Source: Agrocybe praecox
Lineage: Eukaryota > Basidiomycota > Agaricomycetes > Agaricales > Agrocybaceae
Length of the DNA: 64,000 nt
Assembly: GCA_964017145.1 (NCBI GenBank)
Contig: OZ024846.1
Coordinates: forward strand, 3,038,001-3,102,000
Direction of reading: 5' to 3'
Within the stretch, counting starts at the first letter, position 1, and each line of letters starts with the position of its first letter. The notes beneath the pieces were generated by a model. That model ran no database searches. It was given only the letters and a program-made list of their open reading frames with translations, and was not told the DNA's origin. The translations under genes and the position numbers were made by a program. Shown piece after piece: positions 1 through 10,345 of this stretch.

Positions 1-39
1 CTTCCTGCATGCGCTTCGTCATCGACTCATGTTTTTGCG
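1..39 (-). CDS. Possible exon of an E2 ubiquitin-conjugating enzyme (UBE2C/Ubc11-like), cut by the window edge
   Basis: Reading the minus strand, an acceptor-like CAG at 40-45 is followed by an open frame whose last residues before the edge read MTKRMQE. That resembles the start of the UBC core in the E2-C family, where a 'TKRLQQEL' stretch precedes the core. Only about a dozen residues are visible, so the call rests on one short motif. A plausible intron (donor GTGAGT near 115-120) lies upstream on the same strand. It could equally be an unrelated gene. Confidence 0.2.
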
Positions 40-437
40 CTGAACGTTGAAGTCAAACTGTATTCTGACAAAATTCCAACATTAAGATGATATGAAAATA
101 AAGGATTTTTTTACTCACCAAAGGATTATTATCGCCACGCTGGCTGGCCAGCACGTATATTGACAGCGAAGTGAACATCCATGGTCAGGAGGCAAGAAAA
201 ACAACAAGCCGAGTGCCGAAGCGGGAACGGTTGACGGTCTTTGTTTGGTATCAGTTGCGATGGCATTGGAAAGTCACAAAAGTCGCCGGGAATTTGCCAC
301 GACCATGCTGCTGATATCATGTAACCTCGGAGAAAGGACACGTCGACGGAAATCTATTTAGTCCTTTTATAACGTATATCCCTGGCAGGCCAAGCGATTC
401 TTACTTCTTCCTCGATACCACCTCAAAGGTCCGCACG

Positions 438-2387
438 ATGTCGACGACAATTGCGGAGGAGCCTTCTTTGCTGGACAAGCTCGACCAAGTCGCACCTTTA
501 GCAAAATTCGATGCTTTTCCAAAGCTGCCATCGACGTACAAGGCCCGCTCGGAGTCGAGAGGATTTATGACGCTTTTTGTAGCGTTTATGGCCTTCATGC
601 TAGTTCTAAACGATGTTGGAGAGTATATTTGGGGCTGGCCCGACTACGAATTCAGCGTGGACAACAACAAGTCCAGTTATTTGAACATTAATGTGGATAT
701 GACGGTGGCCATGCCTTGTGGATGTGCGTCGCAGAAACTATTATCAGCCAGCAGGCAACTGACCTCATACGCAGTTCTGAGCGTTGATTTGAGAGATGCA
801 ATGGGGGATAGATTGTTTTTGAGTGGGGGACTTCGCAGAGATGGGGTGAGTGAAACATTCATCCGGTTTAGTATCCAATATTCAAAATATTCAATCAGGT
901 ATTATTCGACGTCGGTGAAGCTACTGCATTGAAGTAAGTCGTAGCTGGGTTTTATGCCTTAAACGAGGTCTGAATATGCACCTGTTTCCAGAGAGCATGC
1001 GACTGCGCTTTCCGCCAGACAGGCTGTTGCTCAATCGCGAAATTCTCGTGGAGTATTCGCATGGCTTTTCCGAAAAAAAGCGGAGAATCTTTTTAAACCT
1101 ACACTGAAGCATACCGCCGATGGTAGCGCTTGCAGAATAACAGGAACTTTGGTCGTAAAACGGGTAACAGGTTCGTAAATCTCCAGCCCCCCTGCTTCGT
1201 ACGCTTATGTCGCATCCAGCGAACTTACACATCACTACTCTCGGACATGGATACGCCAGTTACGAGCATGTGGACCACAACAGTAAATTCGTTGTTCTTT
1301 TCTTGTGCGAACGCGGCTCAAAATTCCGGTTACAGAAATGAATCTTTCGCATGTTATCGAGGAATTCTCATTCGGACCTCATTTCCCTGAAATGGTTCAG
1401 CCTTTGGATAATTCTTTCGAAGCTACAGACAAACGTTAGTGTTTTGTGCTCGTGAAATATGCCCTTCGACTGACAACTTCACCCACAGACTTCATCGCAT
1501 ACCAATACTTCCTGCATGTCGTACCAACGACATATATTGCTCCCCGGTCCGAACCTCTCCATACCCACCAGTACAGTGTAACCCACTACACCAGAGAAAT
1601 CGACCACGACCGAGGCACACCAGGAATTTTCTTCAAATACGAATTAGATCCTCTGGCTATCACCCTCCACCAGCGAACGACGACCTTCCTACAGCTTCTC
1701 ATTCGATGCGTTGGCGTTCTCGGAGGAGTTTTTGTCTGCATGGGTTACGCCATCCGCATTACAACCCGGGCCGTTGAAGTTGTGTCTGGAGCGGACCAAA
1801 CTGCGGGTATCGTCGCCGCCGAATCGTCTGGTGTGAAAATTGGACTAAGATCCAAATGGGCCGGAGGCGAGCTACGGTCGAGACCGAAGAGCGGCAAATT
1901 GGTGCCACAAGGAGGTGGCTGGACAATGGAGGGTGCGAACGGCGGCTCGGGCTACTCGAGCTACACTGGTACACCCGTCGTCGGTGCATTTTCGCCAGGC
2001 GTACATTCACCATACCTCAACTCGGGCCCTATGATGACTTCTGTGCCCAACTCTCCTATGCCTGGAACACCTGGCTTCGGCCCACCGCCTACCCCTGCAG
2101 GTTTGCGCAGTGCAGTGTCGAATCTAGGTCCTCCGCGAACACCCTCCGTCTATTCACCACGCTCGGTCAGTAATGGACATGGGAACGGGAACGGCGCACC
2201 ATACTCTCCCTTGCCGACAGGGATGGCTACAACAGGCAACTCTGCAGCACCCGACGTCTCCACGTTCAGCTCGGTGCCACCAACGCCAGCGTCGTATGCT
2301 ACTTTCCCAGCATCCCCGCTACCAAACGGGAACGGGTTCAGTATGGCGCCACCACCGAGAAAAAATGGGCCCAAAAAGGACGACTGA
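438..2387 (+). CDS. ERV41: Erv41/ERGIC2-like COPII vesicle protein with long Ser/Pro/Gly-rich tail
   Basis: The product is a cargo receptor subunit that cycles between ER and Golgi in COPII/COPI vesicles; in yeast Erv41 pairs with Erv46. I resolve six exons: 438-845, 899-933, 992-1170, 1220-1282, 1336-1434 and 1489-2387. Phases are consistent and the product is about 560 residues. Residues 1-60 hold the ERGIC N-terminal domain and the first membrane segment (FMTLFVAFMAFMLVLNDV). The lumenal domain carries family motifs such as DVGEATALKEH, ANLHITTLGHGYASYEHVDH, EEFSFGPHFPEMVQPLDNSF and AYQYFLHVVPTTY. A second membrane segment (LLIRCVGVLGGVFVCMGY) follows. Yeast and human relatives are about 350-380 residues. 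The extra length is a cytosolic low-complexity tail rich in S, P, G and N, ending RKNGPKKDD. The ATG at 438 is chosen because the family N-terminus follows directly. Confidence 0.93.
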
Positions 2388-2496
2388 TTGATTATGTTCT
2401 GCCGTTTTTCTTGGATTAATCACAAGTATGGAGGATCGGAATTTTATCATTTATATATTTGTAGGACGCTGTTGTTGCTACTTCGGCCGGGGTAGA

Positions 2497-3060
2497 GGCA
2501 CGTCGCAGATAACAATGACCTTCGATGGAAATGGGGCACACCGAGCTATTTTTTGGAGGTGCCTCAGAACCCGAAAGGCGTCCATTGTACATATTGTAGG
2601 TCTATACAACAGAGCTTTACTTGACACCAACGTATATTGGGATTTTATTCAGAAAACTGTACATGAAACTCCCGGATCCGGATGCATACACAATTCGTAC
2701 TTGAAACAGAAAATGGAGCAAGGGACCAAGGGTCCACTGGAGCGAAACAGCTGCCGAATACGTACAACCCCCTCCGAAGTAGTCGGCACTTGACAAATAT
2801 GAGCTCCGCGGCACTTTCCTGGATCTTCGCCAATACTTTTAACTGGTGCTTCAATATTTCAATTTTAGCCAAGCATTTCGCATTCAAAACAAGAGCCAAG
2901 GTCAAGCTTACTTTTGTTCGTTGTTCTCTTCTCTTTCACTGTTTCACTCTCGCTTTTTTACTTCTCAGGTCTCCTGTGATTCCTTGTTCCTAAATCTTCA
3001 CTGTAAAATCTGCGCTCTCTACTTCTTCTGGTTGAACTTGGGCCTCTATCTTGCGGTTTC
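2497..3060. repeat. Dispersed repeat, left copy of a direct pair
   Basis: This non-coding stretch matches 7012-7500 in the same orientation over about 480 bp, beginning at 'cgtcgcagat' and including the shared run 'aaatggggcac'. The two copies flank the TIR element at 3077-6923. Identity is roughly 75-80% by eye. No gene is supported in 2388-3076 otherwise. Confidence 0.75.
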
Positions 3061-3713
3061 TAACAGGCTCTGTTCCTATGGCGGTCATTTAGGGTAAAAA
3101 TTCCCGCGCACGCTCATTGGGATTTTTACCTTTTCCGCGCAACTTTAGGCCATTTTAAGCCTTAAATTATCTAAGTCAAAATATTTTCTGTTATGTGCGC
3201 GGGGAAAAAGTTGCGCGCGTTTTTTGGTTGGCGCGCAATTATTATTATTTCCGCCCAAATTTCTTGCACTCGAGCGCGCAATATTATCATCTTCCAGGCT
3301 GCGCGCGATTTTGACCCCACATGCTAGCATGCACTTCTCTGGGAGTTAATATGTGCGTTGCACGATACCCGACTTGGTCAAAAATCATACGGAGTTTGTA
3401 TGCGCATTATACAACAGCCAGACATTGGCGAAGACACAACCAGTAGACCAAGGGTACTGACCCAATATAGTGAAACAAAAAAATGGTATTCCTTAACAAA
3501 TGTGTTATTTACATATTTGAGAAGCCCTAATTACAGTAGTTAGATCAGTACATAGTTATATGGATGGCCAACATGATTAATGGTCACTGACGGACCCAAC
3601 TATTGACTAGACTCACGATTACAAAGAATATAAGTGGGCGAAAGCACAACGAAAGTAACGAGCACAAGGACTTTGGCTTGCTGTGTTAACAGTAAGGTTC
3701 CCACTCCCCGAAA

Positions 3714-4209
3714 ATCCTATATATGAAGAGAATAAGGATTTGATCCCATCATGATTAGTCAATCTTACGTAAACATTGGGTAAGCAGACGCGGCGCCGCA
3801 GGCGTCGCCCAAAACGGTTGGCCGTGGGCCGTGGCTGATCTCCTCCGCTAATTGGCGCGTTCTCACTCATTTGTCGCGCCGAATTTGTCTGTATATTCTT
3901 TTCAGTATTTTTCAAGTCTGTATATTCATAGAAATACACCGCATGTCTTTTGGGGTGTGTTTTCGTGCTTTTTGCTTTTTTGCAGGTGTTTTTTCTGCTC
4001 TTTCCTCCCATTTTGATTGAAGCTCCGTTTCAACTGCTGCTGTTTGAGTCAATTTTCTCCTGTTTTGTGTCTGTTGGGTAGCACAGCCGGAACATTGAGA
4101 GTGTCCTTTTTTAAGCTTTAACATCTTGATAATAGTAGCAGGTGCTCCTGCAATGTAAGTAAATAAGATATGTGATAATAATAATAAATGACAAAGACAA
4201 AAGCAGTGT
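3714..4209. repeat. Internal direct repeat, copy 1
   Basis: About 490 bp starting 'tcctatatatgaagagaata' is repeated in the same orientation at 5034-5535. Both copies contain 'cggttggccgtgggccgtgg' and end near 'caaaagcagtgtc'. The copies differ by small indels, indicating a tandem-type duplication inside the 3077-6923 element. Confidence 0.85.
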
Positions 4210-4842
4210 CAGTCAACTCTATTTGGAGACGAGAGGGAGATGTATATATGATTATTAAAGTATATGAGAATAAAAGATGTGTGTGCCAGTCAACTCCGTT
4301 TGGAGAGGGAAATATATATGTTTGTAAAATCATAAGATATGAAATATGTGTTGTTAAAGATGTATAAGAACCCCATAAATATGTGTCACTAAAGAAATGG
4401 GGGGTTGCGGAAGTCCAGGCGTTGGCGCGCAGACAAGATGCGTCCGAGAGATCGCGTATCTGATCGAGGACGCGTCCCAAACGACTCGACTCAAAGAGAG
4501 CGCGTCACTGAGAGCCATCCGCCAAGGACTGAGTGGGAGCGAAAAAATAAAATCGACCCAAGGCTGAAAAGAAAAGGAGTGGGTGGGTGGGAGCAAAAAA
4601 AAGAGCTGCCGAGAACTCAGAGCAGCAGAGGGATATTTATTGAGAGAAATTCTTACATCAGGAGGCCGTCTAAAAGTAACAGCTGTTGAAAAACGAGAGA
4701 AGCGAGGAAGAGCTGAAAATGTCCAGCACGTCGAATCTGACGCATCTTATCTTATCGCGGAGAGAAGGGAGAGTAACTCCCGCGTTCTGGAGAGCCCACA
4801 ACAAACGGTAATGTTTATAATATTAAGAGAATTTTTAATGTA

Positions 4843-5035
4843 ATACAACAGACCAAAAATATAGCGTACCCAAAGGTGGAATCTTTCTAATGAAAGACAC
4901 CATATAATTATTAAAGAGAGGCGCGAAGCGCCAGCGGGGTCCAGGGGCGCAGCCCCGGCAAGCTGTTGACCGAGCGTAGCAGGAGGTGAGCGAAGCGAAC
5001 CCTCCGACGCGTAGCGACGGGTCAAAAAGCTTGTC
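4843..5035. repeat. GC-rich repeat module, copy 1
   Basis: An AT-rich lead ('acagaccaaaaat') runs into a GC-rich block containing 'ggggtccaggggcgcagccc' and ending 'cgacgggtcaaaaagcttgt'. It is repeated at 5872-6069 with the GC block almost identical. Short palindromic words such as gcgcgaagcgc, gcgaagcg and ggcgcagcccc give it RNA or DNA folding potential. Confidence 0.8.
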
Positions 5036-5535
5036 CTATATATGAAGAGAATAAGGATTTGATCCCATCATGATTAGCTAAAGTTTACGTAATCATTGGG
5101 TAAGCAGACGCGGCGCTGCAAGCGTCGCCCAAAACGGTTGGCCGTGGGCCGTGGCTGATCTCCTCCGCTAATTGGCGCGTTCTAACTCACGTGTCGCGCC
5201 AAATTTGTCTGTATATTTGTCTTAATATTATTTTAAGCCTGGGTATATTCATAGAAATACACTGCATGTCTTTTGGGGTGTGTTTTTGTGCTTTTTTTTG
5301 CTTTTATGCAGGAGTTTTTCCTGCTCTTTCCCCCCATATTGATTGAAGCTCCGTTTCAACTGCTGCTGTTTGAGCCAATTTTCTCCTGTTTTGTGTCTGT
5401 TGGGTAGCACAGCTGGAATAATGACACTGTCCTTTGATATTTTGATAATAAGTAGTATGTAGCAGGTGCTCCTTCATTGTAAGTAAATAAGATATGTGAT
5501 AATAATAAAAAATAACAAAAACAAAAGCAGTGTCG
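5034..5535. repeat. Internal direct repeat, copy 2
   Basis: Second copy of the segment at 3714-4209. It begins directly after the GC-rich module of 4843-5035, so the duplicated unit may be the composite of both modules. Confidence 0.85.
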
Positions 5536-5871
5536 AGTAGGAAGAAAGCGACGAGATGGGACAAGATTCCCACACTCTGGAGAGCCAAGGACTCTCCATC
5601 GAACACTCATGTGAGCCTGGCAGCATTGGCGGATATCCAAGGACACGGCAGGATTACTGCTCTGCAGACTATAGGCGGACCAATTTGATTAGCTACTGTT
5701 ATCGAGGTCGAGCACAACGTCGACATCAGACGAGTGGCATACACTATGCGCCGGGCATCTGCGAGGTCATAATGATTCCTGTTGTGACCCGTTAGAAAGG
5801 ACCGCGGGGACAATGCTAAAAACTGTTTGGCAGTGCATAATCTCAGAAATGGGATTTTTTTTTAAAAAAAT

Positions 5872-6069
5872 TAATACAATACAACAGACCAAAAATGTAG
5901 TGTAGCCAGAGGTTGAATCTTCCTAATAAAAGACACTATAAATTTATTATGGAGAGGCGCAAAGCGCCAGCGGGGTCCAGGGGCGCAGCCCCGGCAAGCT
6001 GTTGACCGAGCGTAGCAGGAGGTGAGCGAAGCGAACCCTCCGACGCGTAGCGACGGGTCAAAAAGCTTG
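5872..6069. repeat. GC-rich repeat module, copy 2
   Basis: Same order of AT-rich lead and GC-rich block as 4843-5035. The GC block is nearly unchanged while the lead has about 10% substitutions. Confidence 0.8.
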
Positions 6070-6136
6070 TACATATAAAAGGAAATAAAAATGTTGACCA
6101 TCACGTAATCTTAAATCAGTATCACATGATTTCTTC

Positions 6137-6265
6137 CCTTTCTGGTCGCCTCAAAACGCATAATTCAGAAAATGTTGACCGTTTGTCTGCTTTTGTTTTG
6201 CTGCAGCTTTGCTGCTTCCTTTTCTGGCCGCCTCAAAACCCGTAATTCAGAAAATATTGACCGTT
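6137..6265. repeat. Imperfect tandem repeat of about 84 bp
   Basis: The phrases 'ttctggtcgcctcaaaacg' and 'ttctggccgcctcaaaacc', each followed by 'aattcagaaaat' and 'ttgaccgtttgt', occur twice about 84 bp apart. The remainder of 6270-6840 shows no gene. Confidence 0.7.
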
Positions 6266-7011
6266 TGTTTGCGCTTGCTTGTCTCCATCCTCTCCGAATT
6301 CAAAAAATGTACTTGCTTGACTGCGTCCTGTGCTATGACGTTGTTAAGCATTCGAATTTTGTTTGAATTTTGTTTAAACTTCCCTTCTTTTTCTGAACCT
6401 TTCATAGTTCAAACCCTTGTGTAAGAAAATATCTATTTGTCCCTTCCGGTCTCCAGAATTGATTTAGGCAAGATTTAGATGTCGTTTACGCTTGAGATCT
6501 CAGACACAATGGCACACAGAAATTTGTTCTGGTGAAAATACTAATTCTTATTGTATCCAGTATTTTTTTAATTTGGCTGCGAGGAACCAACCGAAGGTTG
6601 GTGACAAGCGGCCCACAAAAGGCTAGAACTCGAATTGAGTGAAAATCCTAATAGAGAGCAGTTTTGAAACTGTGTACGGAAATTGCATGATGCGGTTTCT
6701 TGATGCGCAATGAAGACACATACAAATTATCAGATTTGGTTTGGTATTGGTGATAACAAGAACTTGACGTAGTACAGAAAGTTCAAAGTCAGACAGCAAG
6801 CCCTGGAGACGAAGGCGACACTAGTAACCATATTTAGACCTAATTTGACCCTAACATTGCGCGGAAAGGGTAAAAATCTCAATGAGCGGTGCGCGGGAAT
6901 ACTTCCCCTAAATGACCGCCATAATTCCATCTTTGGCCACTACCGCCATCGTGTGAGGCTGGACGCGCTTCCGAGTCCAGCTACGCCTCCAGCTGCATCT
7001 TGGACTTCTCC

Positions 7012-7500
7012 AACGTCGCAGATACACATGACCTTTGCTGGAAATGGGGCACGCTGGGTTATTTTTGGAAGTGTCTCAAAAAACCCGGAAGGCGTCTATT
7101 GTACATATCGTAGGTCTATGTAGCAGAGCTTTGCTTGACATCAACATATATTGAGATTATGTAGAGAACTGTACATGGAAATCCCTGATACATACACAAC
7201 TCGTACGAAACTTCAAACAGAAAATGAAGCACTGGTGGAGCGAAAAAGCTGCCGAGTACATGCCGCTCCACTGAACAATCGCTCCTTAACAAATATGAGC
7301 TCCGCAGCACTTTCCTGGATAATATCTTTGAATGGCGCTTTAATATCAGCCAAGAACTTCACAAGAGCCTAGGTCAATTTACTTTTTTTCGTTGTTCTCT
7401 TGCCTCTCCTTTCACTGCTCTACTCTCGCTTTCCACTCATAAGCTCTCCTGTGACTTTTCTCCTAAGACTTCACTTTAATGTCTCCAGTCTCCGGGCCTT
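7012..7500. repeat. Dispersed repeat, right copy of a direct pair
   Basis: Same-orientation match to 2497-3060. The segment just before it (6924-7010) also has a diverged inverted copy at 39840-39960, shown by the shared words 'gccatcgtg' and 'cgcttccgag'. This indicates a family of old dispersed repeats. Confidence 0.75.
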
Positions 7501-7569
7501 CTCATGGTTTGAAATGCATCGCAACCTGCTACACATCTGCGTGCCTAGGTTCCTCTCCTGAGACTGCCT

Positions 7570-7985
7570 CCTCTACGCCTATGATTCAGTCCAACTCCCA
7601 GATTCGGAGACAAACTCTGCTCTACTGTTAAAAAGCACTAGCATGGTATTTGAAAGTACTCCAGTGGCGACCGTTGTAAAAAGCACCTCGTAGAATTTCG
7701 TAGGTTCTCGTGGAAGAGCAACGACTATGAGGTTGATCACGCATACAACAACTAACAAAAGATGAAATCCTCAAGGTTATGTAAGCCGGAAATGGTGAAT
7801 AATTTTCTGCTAGGCATGTCCCAGTTTCTATCGTGAGTTGGGTCAGTTTTCGTACTATTCTTTGTGTTCTTTGCATTCCACACTCGCTTGATCTGTATAG
7901 CTGCCTCAGCCTTGTCAATGACGCTTGAAACTATAACATAAGACAGGTCGGTCATTCTTTCAGGATACACTACAATGATAGAATC
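7570..7985 (-). pseudogene. DUF6534 pseudogene: tandem copy of the last three exons of gene A
   Basis: Directly downstream of gene A, the minus strand repeats its exons 7-9 in order. It shows CDSIIVVYPERM-like remains of exon 7, then RTQRIVRKLTQLTIETGTC from exon 8, then a last exon with LPREPTKFYEVLF and NTMLVLFNSRAEFVSES. Relative to the intact family motif (ILSKIYANTMLVLLNSR), four residues (KIYA) are missing. Frames differ between segments and there is no 5' part. It is a partial tandem duplication that has decayed. Confidence 0.75.
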
Positions 7986-7990
7986 ACACA

Positions 7991-9416
7991 CTACCCCTGG
8001 GAGTCATTCTCGAACCTCAGCCTGGCTTCTGAATCTGTACGCTCAGATTCTTCCCCTTCGAAGTTTCGCTCCCCGCCTAACGCCCAACTTTCAACCAACA
8101 TTTCTGATACGAAATCTGCCCTACTGTTAAGCAGGACCAGCATTGTATTTGCGTATATCTTTGAAAGTATCCCTGTAGCGACCATTGATAAAAGTACCTC
8201 ATAGAACGTTGTAGGCTTCCGTGGGAGATTAGCAACGATTATTTCAATGATCGCCATCACGACTACAACAGATGTTCTTCAGGTTCAAAGTGTACGCGAA
8301 ACGATAATAAAACTTACTGGTACATATTCCGGTTTCTATCGTAAGTCTGATCAATTTCCTTACAATCCTTCGTGTGTTATTCATCCCAATTTCTTTTGAT
8401 CTGTATAGCTGATGCATATGAGAGAATATCCGGAGCGACGTCAAGAGGAAGGTACCAAATATGTCATAGCGACTGCGATAATGATATCGCATATCACCCC
8501 TCCACCGCTCCATATCTAGTTTCATGAATTTCTGTTCCTCTCAAAACGCATAAATACAAAGACACTCACCTGGGTAACGATTCTCACACTACGGGTGAGA
8601 GGCTGACTGTAACGATCCATTTTATGAACTTCAAGACCAAGAACAAGCGCCGATCCGAACTGTACAACAGATAGCTGGTCAAAAGCAGGCGCATCTAGTT
8701 AGTCCACTTCAAAAAAATGGTGCGGTCGTAAGCTTACAACGGCAATGACCACCGCTAATAGCAGCGAGGTCCCTACAAACGGAAAGACGCTGAGCGACTT
8801 TCCGAATATATATATCCTATATGCGTATAGACCCTGTACAGCAAGGGTCACTACGCTCTTTGAGTTAGTAGACCGGACGTTTAGGGATAGATTATCATGA
8901 ACACACCAATACCACCGGTATAATACCAAATCCAAATAAGCCCCACCCTGTCCAAGACACTGGATTGTGGAACGTCTAAATATTTCCGGACAAATGTATC
9001 GTAACATTGATCGACTACAATCATTGTCTGTACGGTTTCTATCAGATAGACAGAGTAAACGAGAGATTTGAGGTAGAGCCTATCATTGGGAAAGGCGAGA
9101 TAGTAGAGCCCTATTGAGGATTTACGTCAGTAGGCCATGTTCAAACATCAAACAGCTACAACCATAGAGCCATCAGAAATGGGTGGTACTTACAAACTTG
9201 CACAGTTAGTATCCCTTGTGTAAGGACGACACATAGAAGAGAAATGAGCTGAGGGGTAATAGAAATATCGATCATTAACATCCAGAGAAAACGGTGCCTA
9301 CCTGTGGGCCTGCGATCTCCGTTCTACTGAAAACACGAATGAGTTTGAGGAAGTTTATTCGCCTTGAAAGCCATAAGTCTTACTTACACATCTATCTCGC
9401 GTCGAATCATAGCCAT
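7991..9416 (-). CDS. DUF6534 multi-pass membrane protein (gene A)
   Basis: This belongs to a basidiomycete family of predicted plasma or vesicle membrane proteins of unknown function. I read nine exons; the first four are about 9416-9388, 9326-9302 (25 nt), 9248-9194 and 9110 onward. The N-terminus is short and leads into membrane segment LISLLCVVLTQGILTVQV, then LYYLAFPNDRLYLKSLVYSV. Later come VQGLYAYRIYIFG, IWSGGGVICDIIIAVAMTYL, RRIVRKLIRLTIETGIC and the family signature ILSKIYANTMLVLLNSRADF. The ATG at 9416 is chosen because exon 1 aligns with the starts of genes B and C and its phase fits exon 2. The exon 4 to 5 junction (donor GTGTTC) is less certain. A decayed copy of its 3' end lies immediately downstream. 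Confidence 0.8.
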
Positions 9417-10345
9417 TAGACCTTTGGAAGTGATGGTGTGTTGAAACATGAGCCTGACTAGGGGTCGTCAGCACCAGAAGCTGTTGAAAGCTATGGGTAA
9501 AGAAAAGGATCCGTCGAAGACCGAATTCGAAAGGCTTAAAGGGCGGATCGCCCCCAGCCGATGTGATCGACACTATCTGGGGTTATGAGTTCCTTGACTT
9601 GCTTCTAGCTTCCAGATATAAGTATACCACTATTAATAATCTATATCGGTTCCTGTCAAAGTTCAATAAGCCGACAGCTGACTAATAGGCGTGAAGAACC
9701 TACTTTCTAATTACATTCGTACTTACCAATGAATTTACAATCCCTATCACCAGCGGACTGCTTCAAGCAAAAAGAAAAACATCTTGTACACGTATAGACA
9801 TCGAGTGAACGTCATTACTGGAGAATAGATCAGTAAGCTTATTTAGGCTTGATTATATTTGAAGGATTAACATTTGCGTATAGAAAGAATAAGGGAGATC
9901 GCAATAAACTAGTGTTCCGTTGATGGAGGACTCGAACTTGAAATTTGAAATGACAAGGCTCCGGTGAGCACGGGTATGTGTGCATACGCGCTATACATAG
10001 CGTACATACATCAAATAGAGTCACTGATATCATCTGTACATATCTTGTTTCTGTGGCATGATTCATCGAGAGTAAATGACAGAAATACAAATATCGCAGT
10101 TGGCTCTGAGATTAGTTTTTTTTAAAGGTTCTAGCGTCCACGTGTCACGCCAATTATGGTTGTCGCCTGACCTGGAATGCCGGGAACGGCAACTGAACTC
10201 CGCTTAAATATTATATCAACGCAATATGCACGAGAAGGGCTGAGGCAGTGCGTGCACAATGTTAATAATCACACCTTTGAACGTCACCGGTTTTCTCAAA
10301 AAATTTCCGTTCTTTTGAACTAACTAACATTTGGGAATATCATTC
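9417..10345. other. Intergenic; contains a block shared with 17780-17890
   Basis: No coding frame is supported. The segment 10110-10205 ('gcgtccacgtgtcacg' and 'gaacggcaact') recurs at 17785-17890 upstream of NACHT3. About 65 bp before the NACHT1 ATG is conserved upstream of NACHT2 and NACHT3. Confidence 0.6.
10279..10345 (+). promoter_or_regulatory. Conserved 5' leader/promoter block of the plus-strand NACHT genes
   Basis: The sequence just before the ATG, with 'ttttgaacta' and 'gaatatcatt', is conserved at 14590-14657 (NACHT2) and 18507-18573 (NACHT3). It may hold the transcription start and 5' UTR. Conservation could also simply reflect recent duplication, so regulatory function is inferred. 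Confidence 0.35.

Larger units (their letters stand above)
3077..6923. mobile_element. 3.85 kb TIR element with duplicated interior, no intact transposase
   Basis: The left end starts TATGGCGGTCATTTAGGG and the right end is its reverse complement (ccctaaatgaccgccata). The match extends about 65 bp inward through the shared GCGCGG/CCGCGC segment. Flanks show only a weak target duplication (TTCC on both sides if one base is added at the right). The first ten bases of the TIR equal those of the element at 43959-45873, so both belong to one family. GCGCGC-type hexamers recur at 3105-3310 just inside the left end. No open frame of transposase size is present, so it looks non-autonomous or decayed. 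Confidence 0.65.

Noticed and set aside
3073..6928. A perfect TTCC target duplication for the 3077-6923 element.
   Set aside because: It needs one extra base at the right end that is not mirrored at the left TIR, so I treat the target duplication as unresolved.
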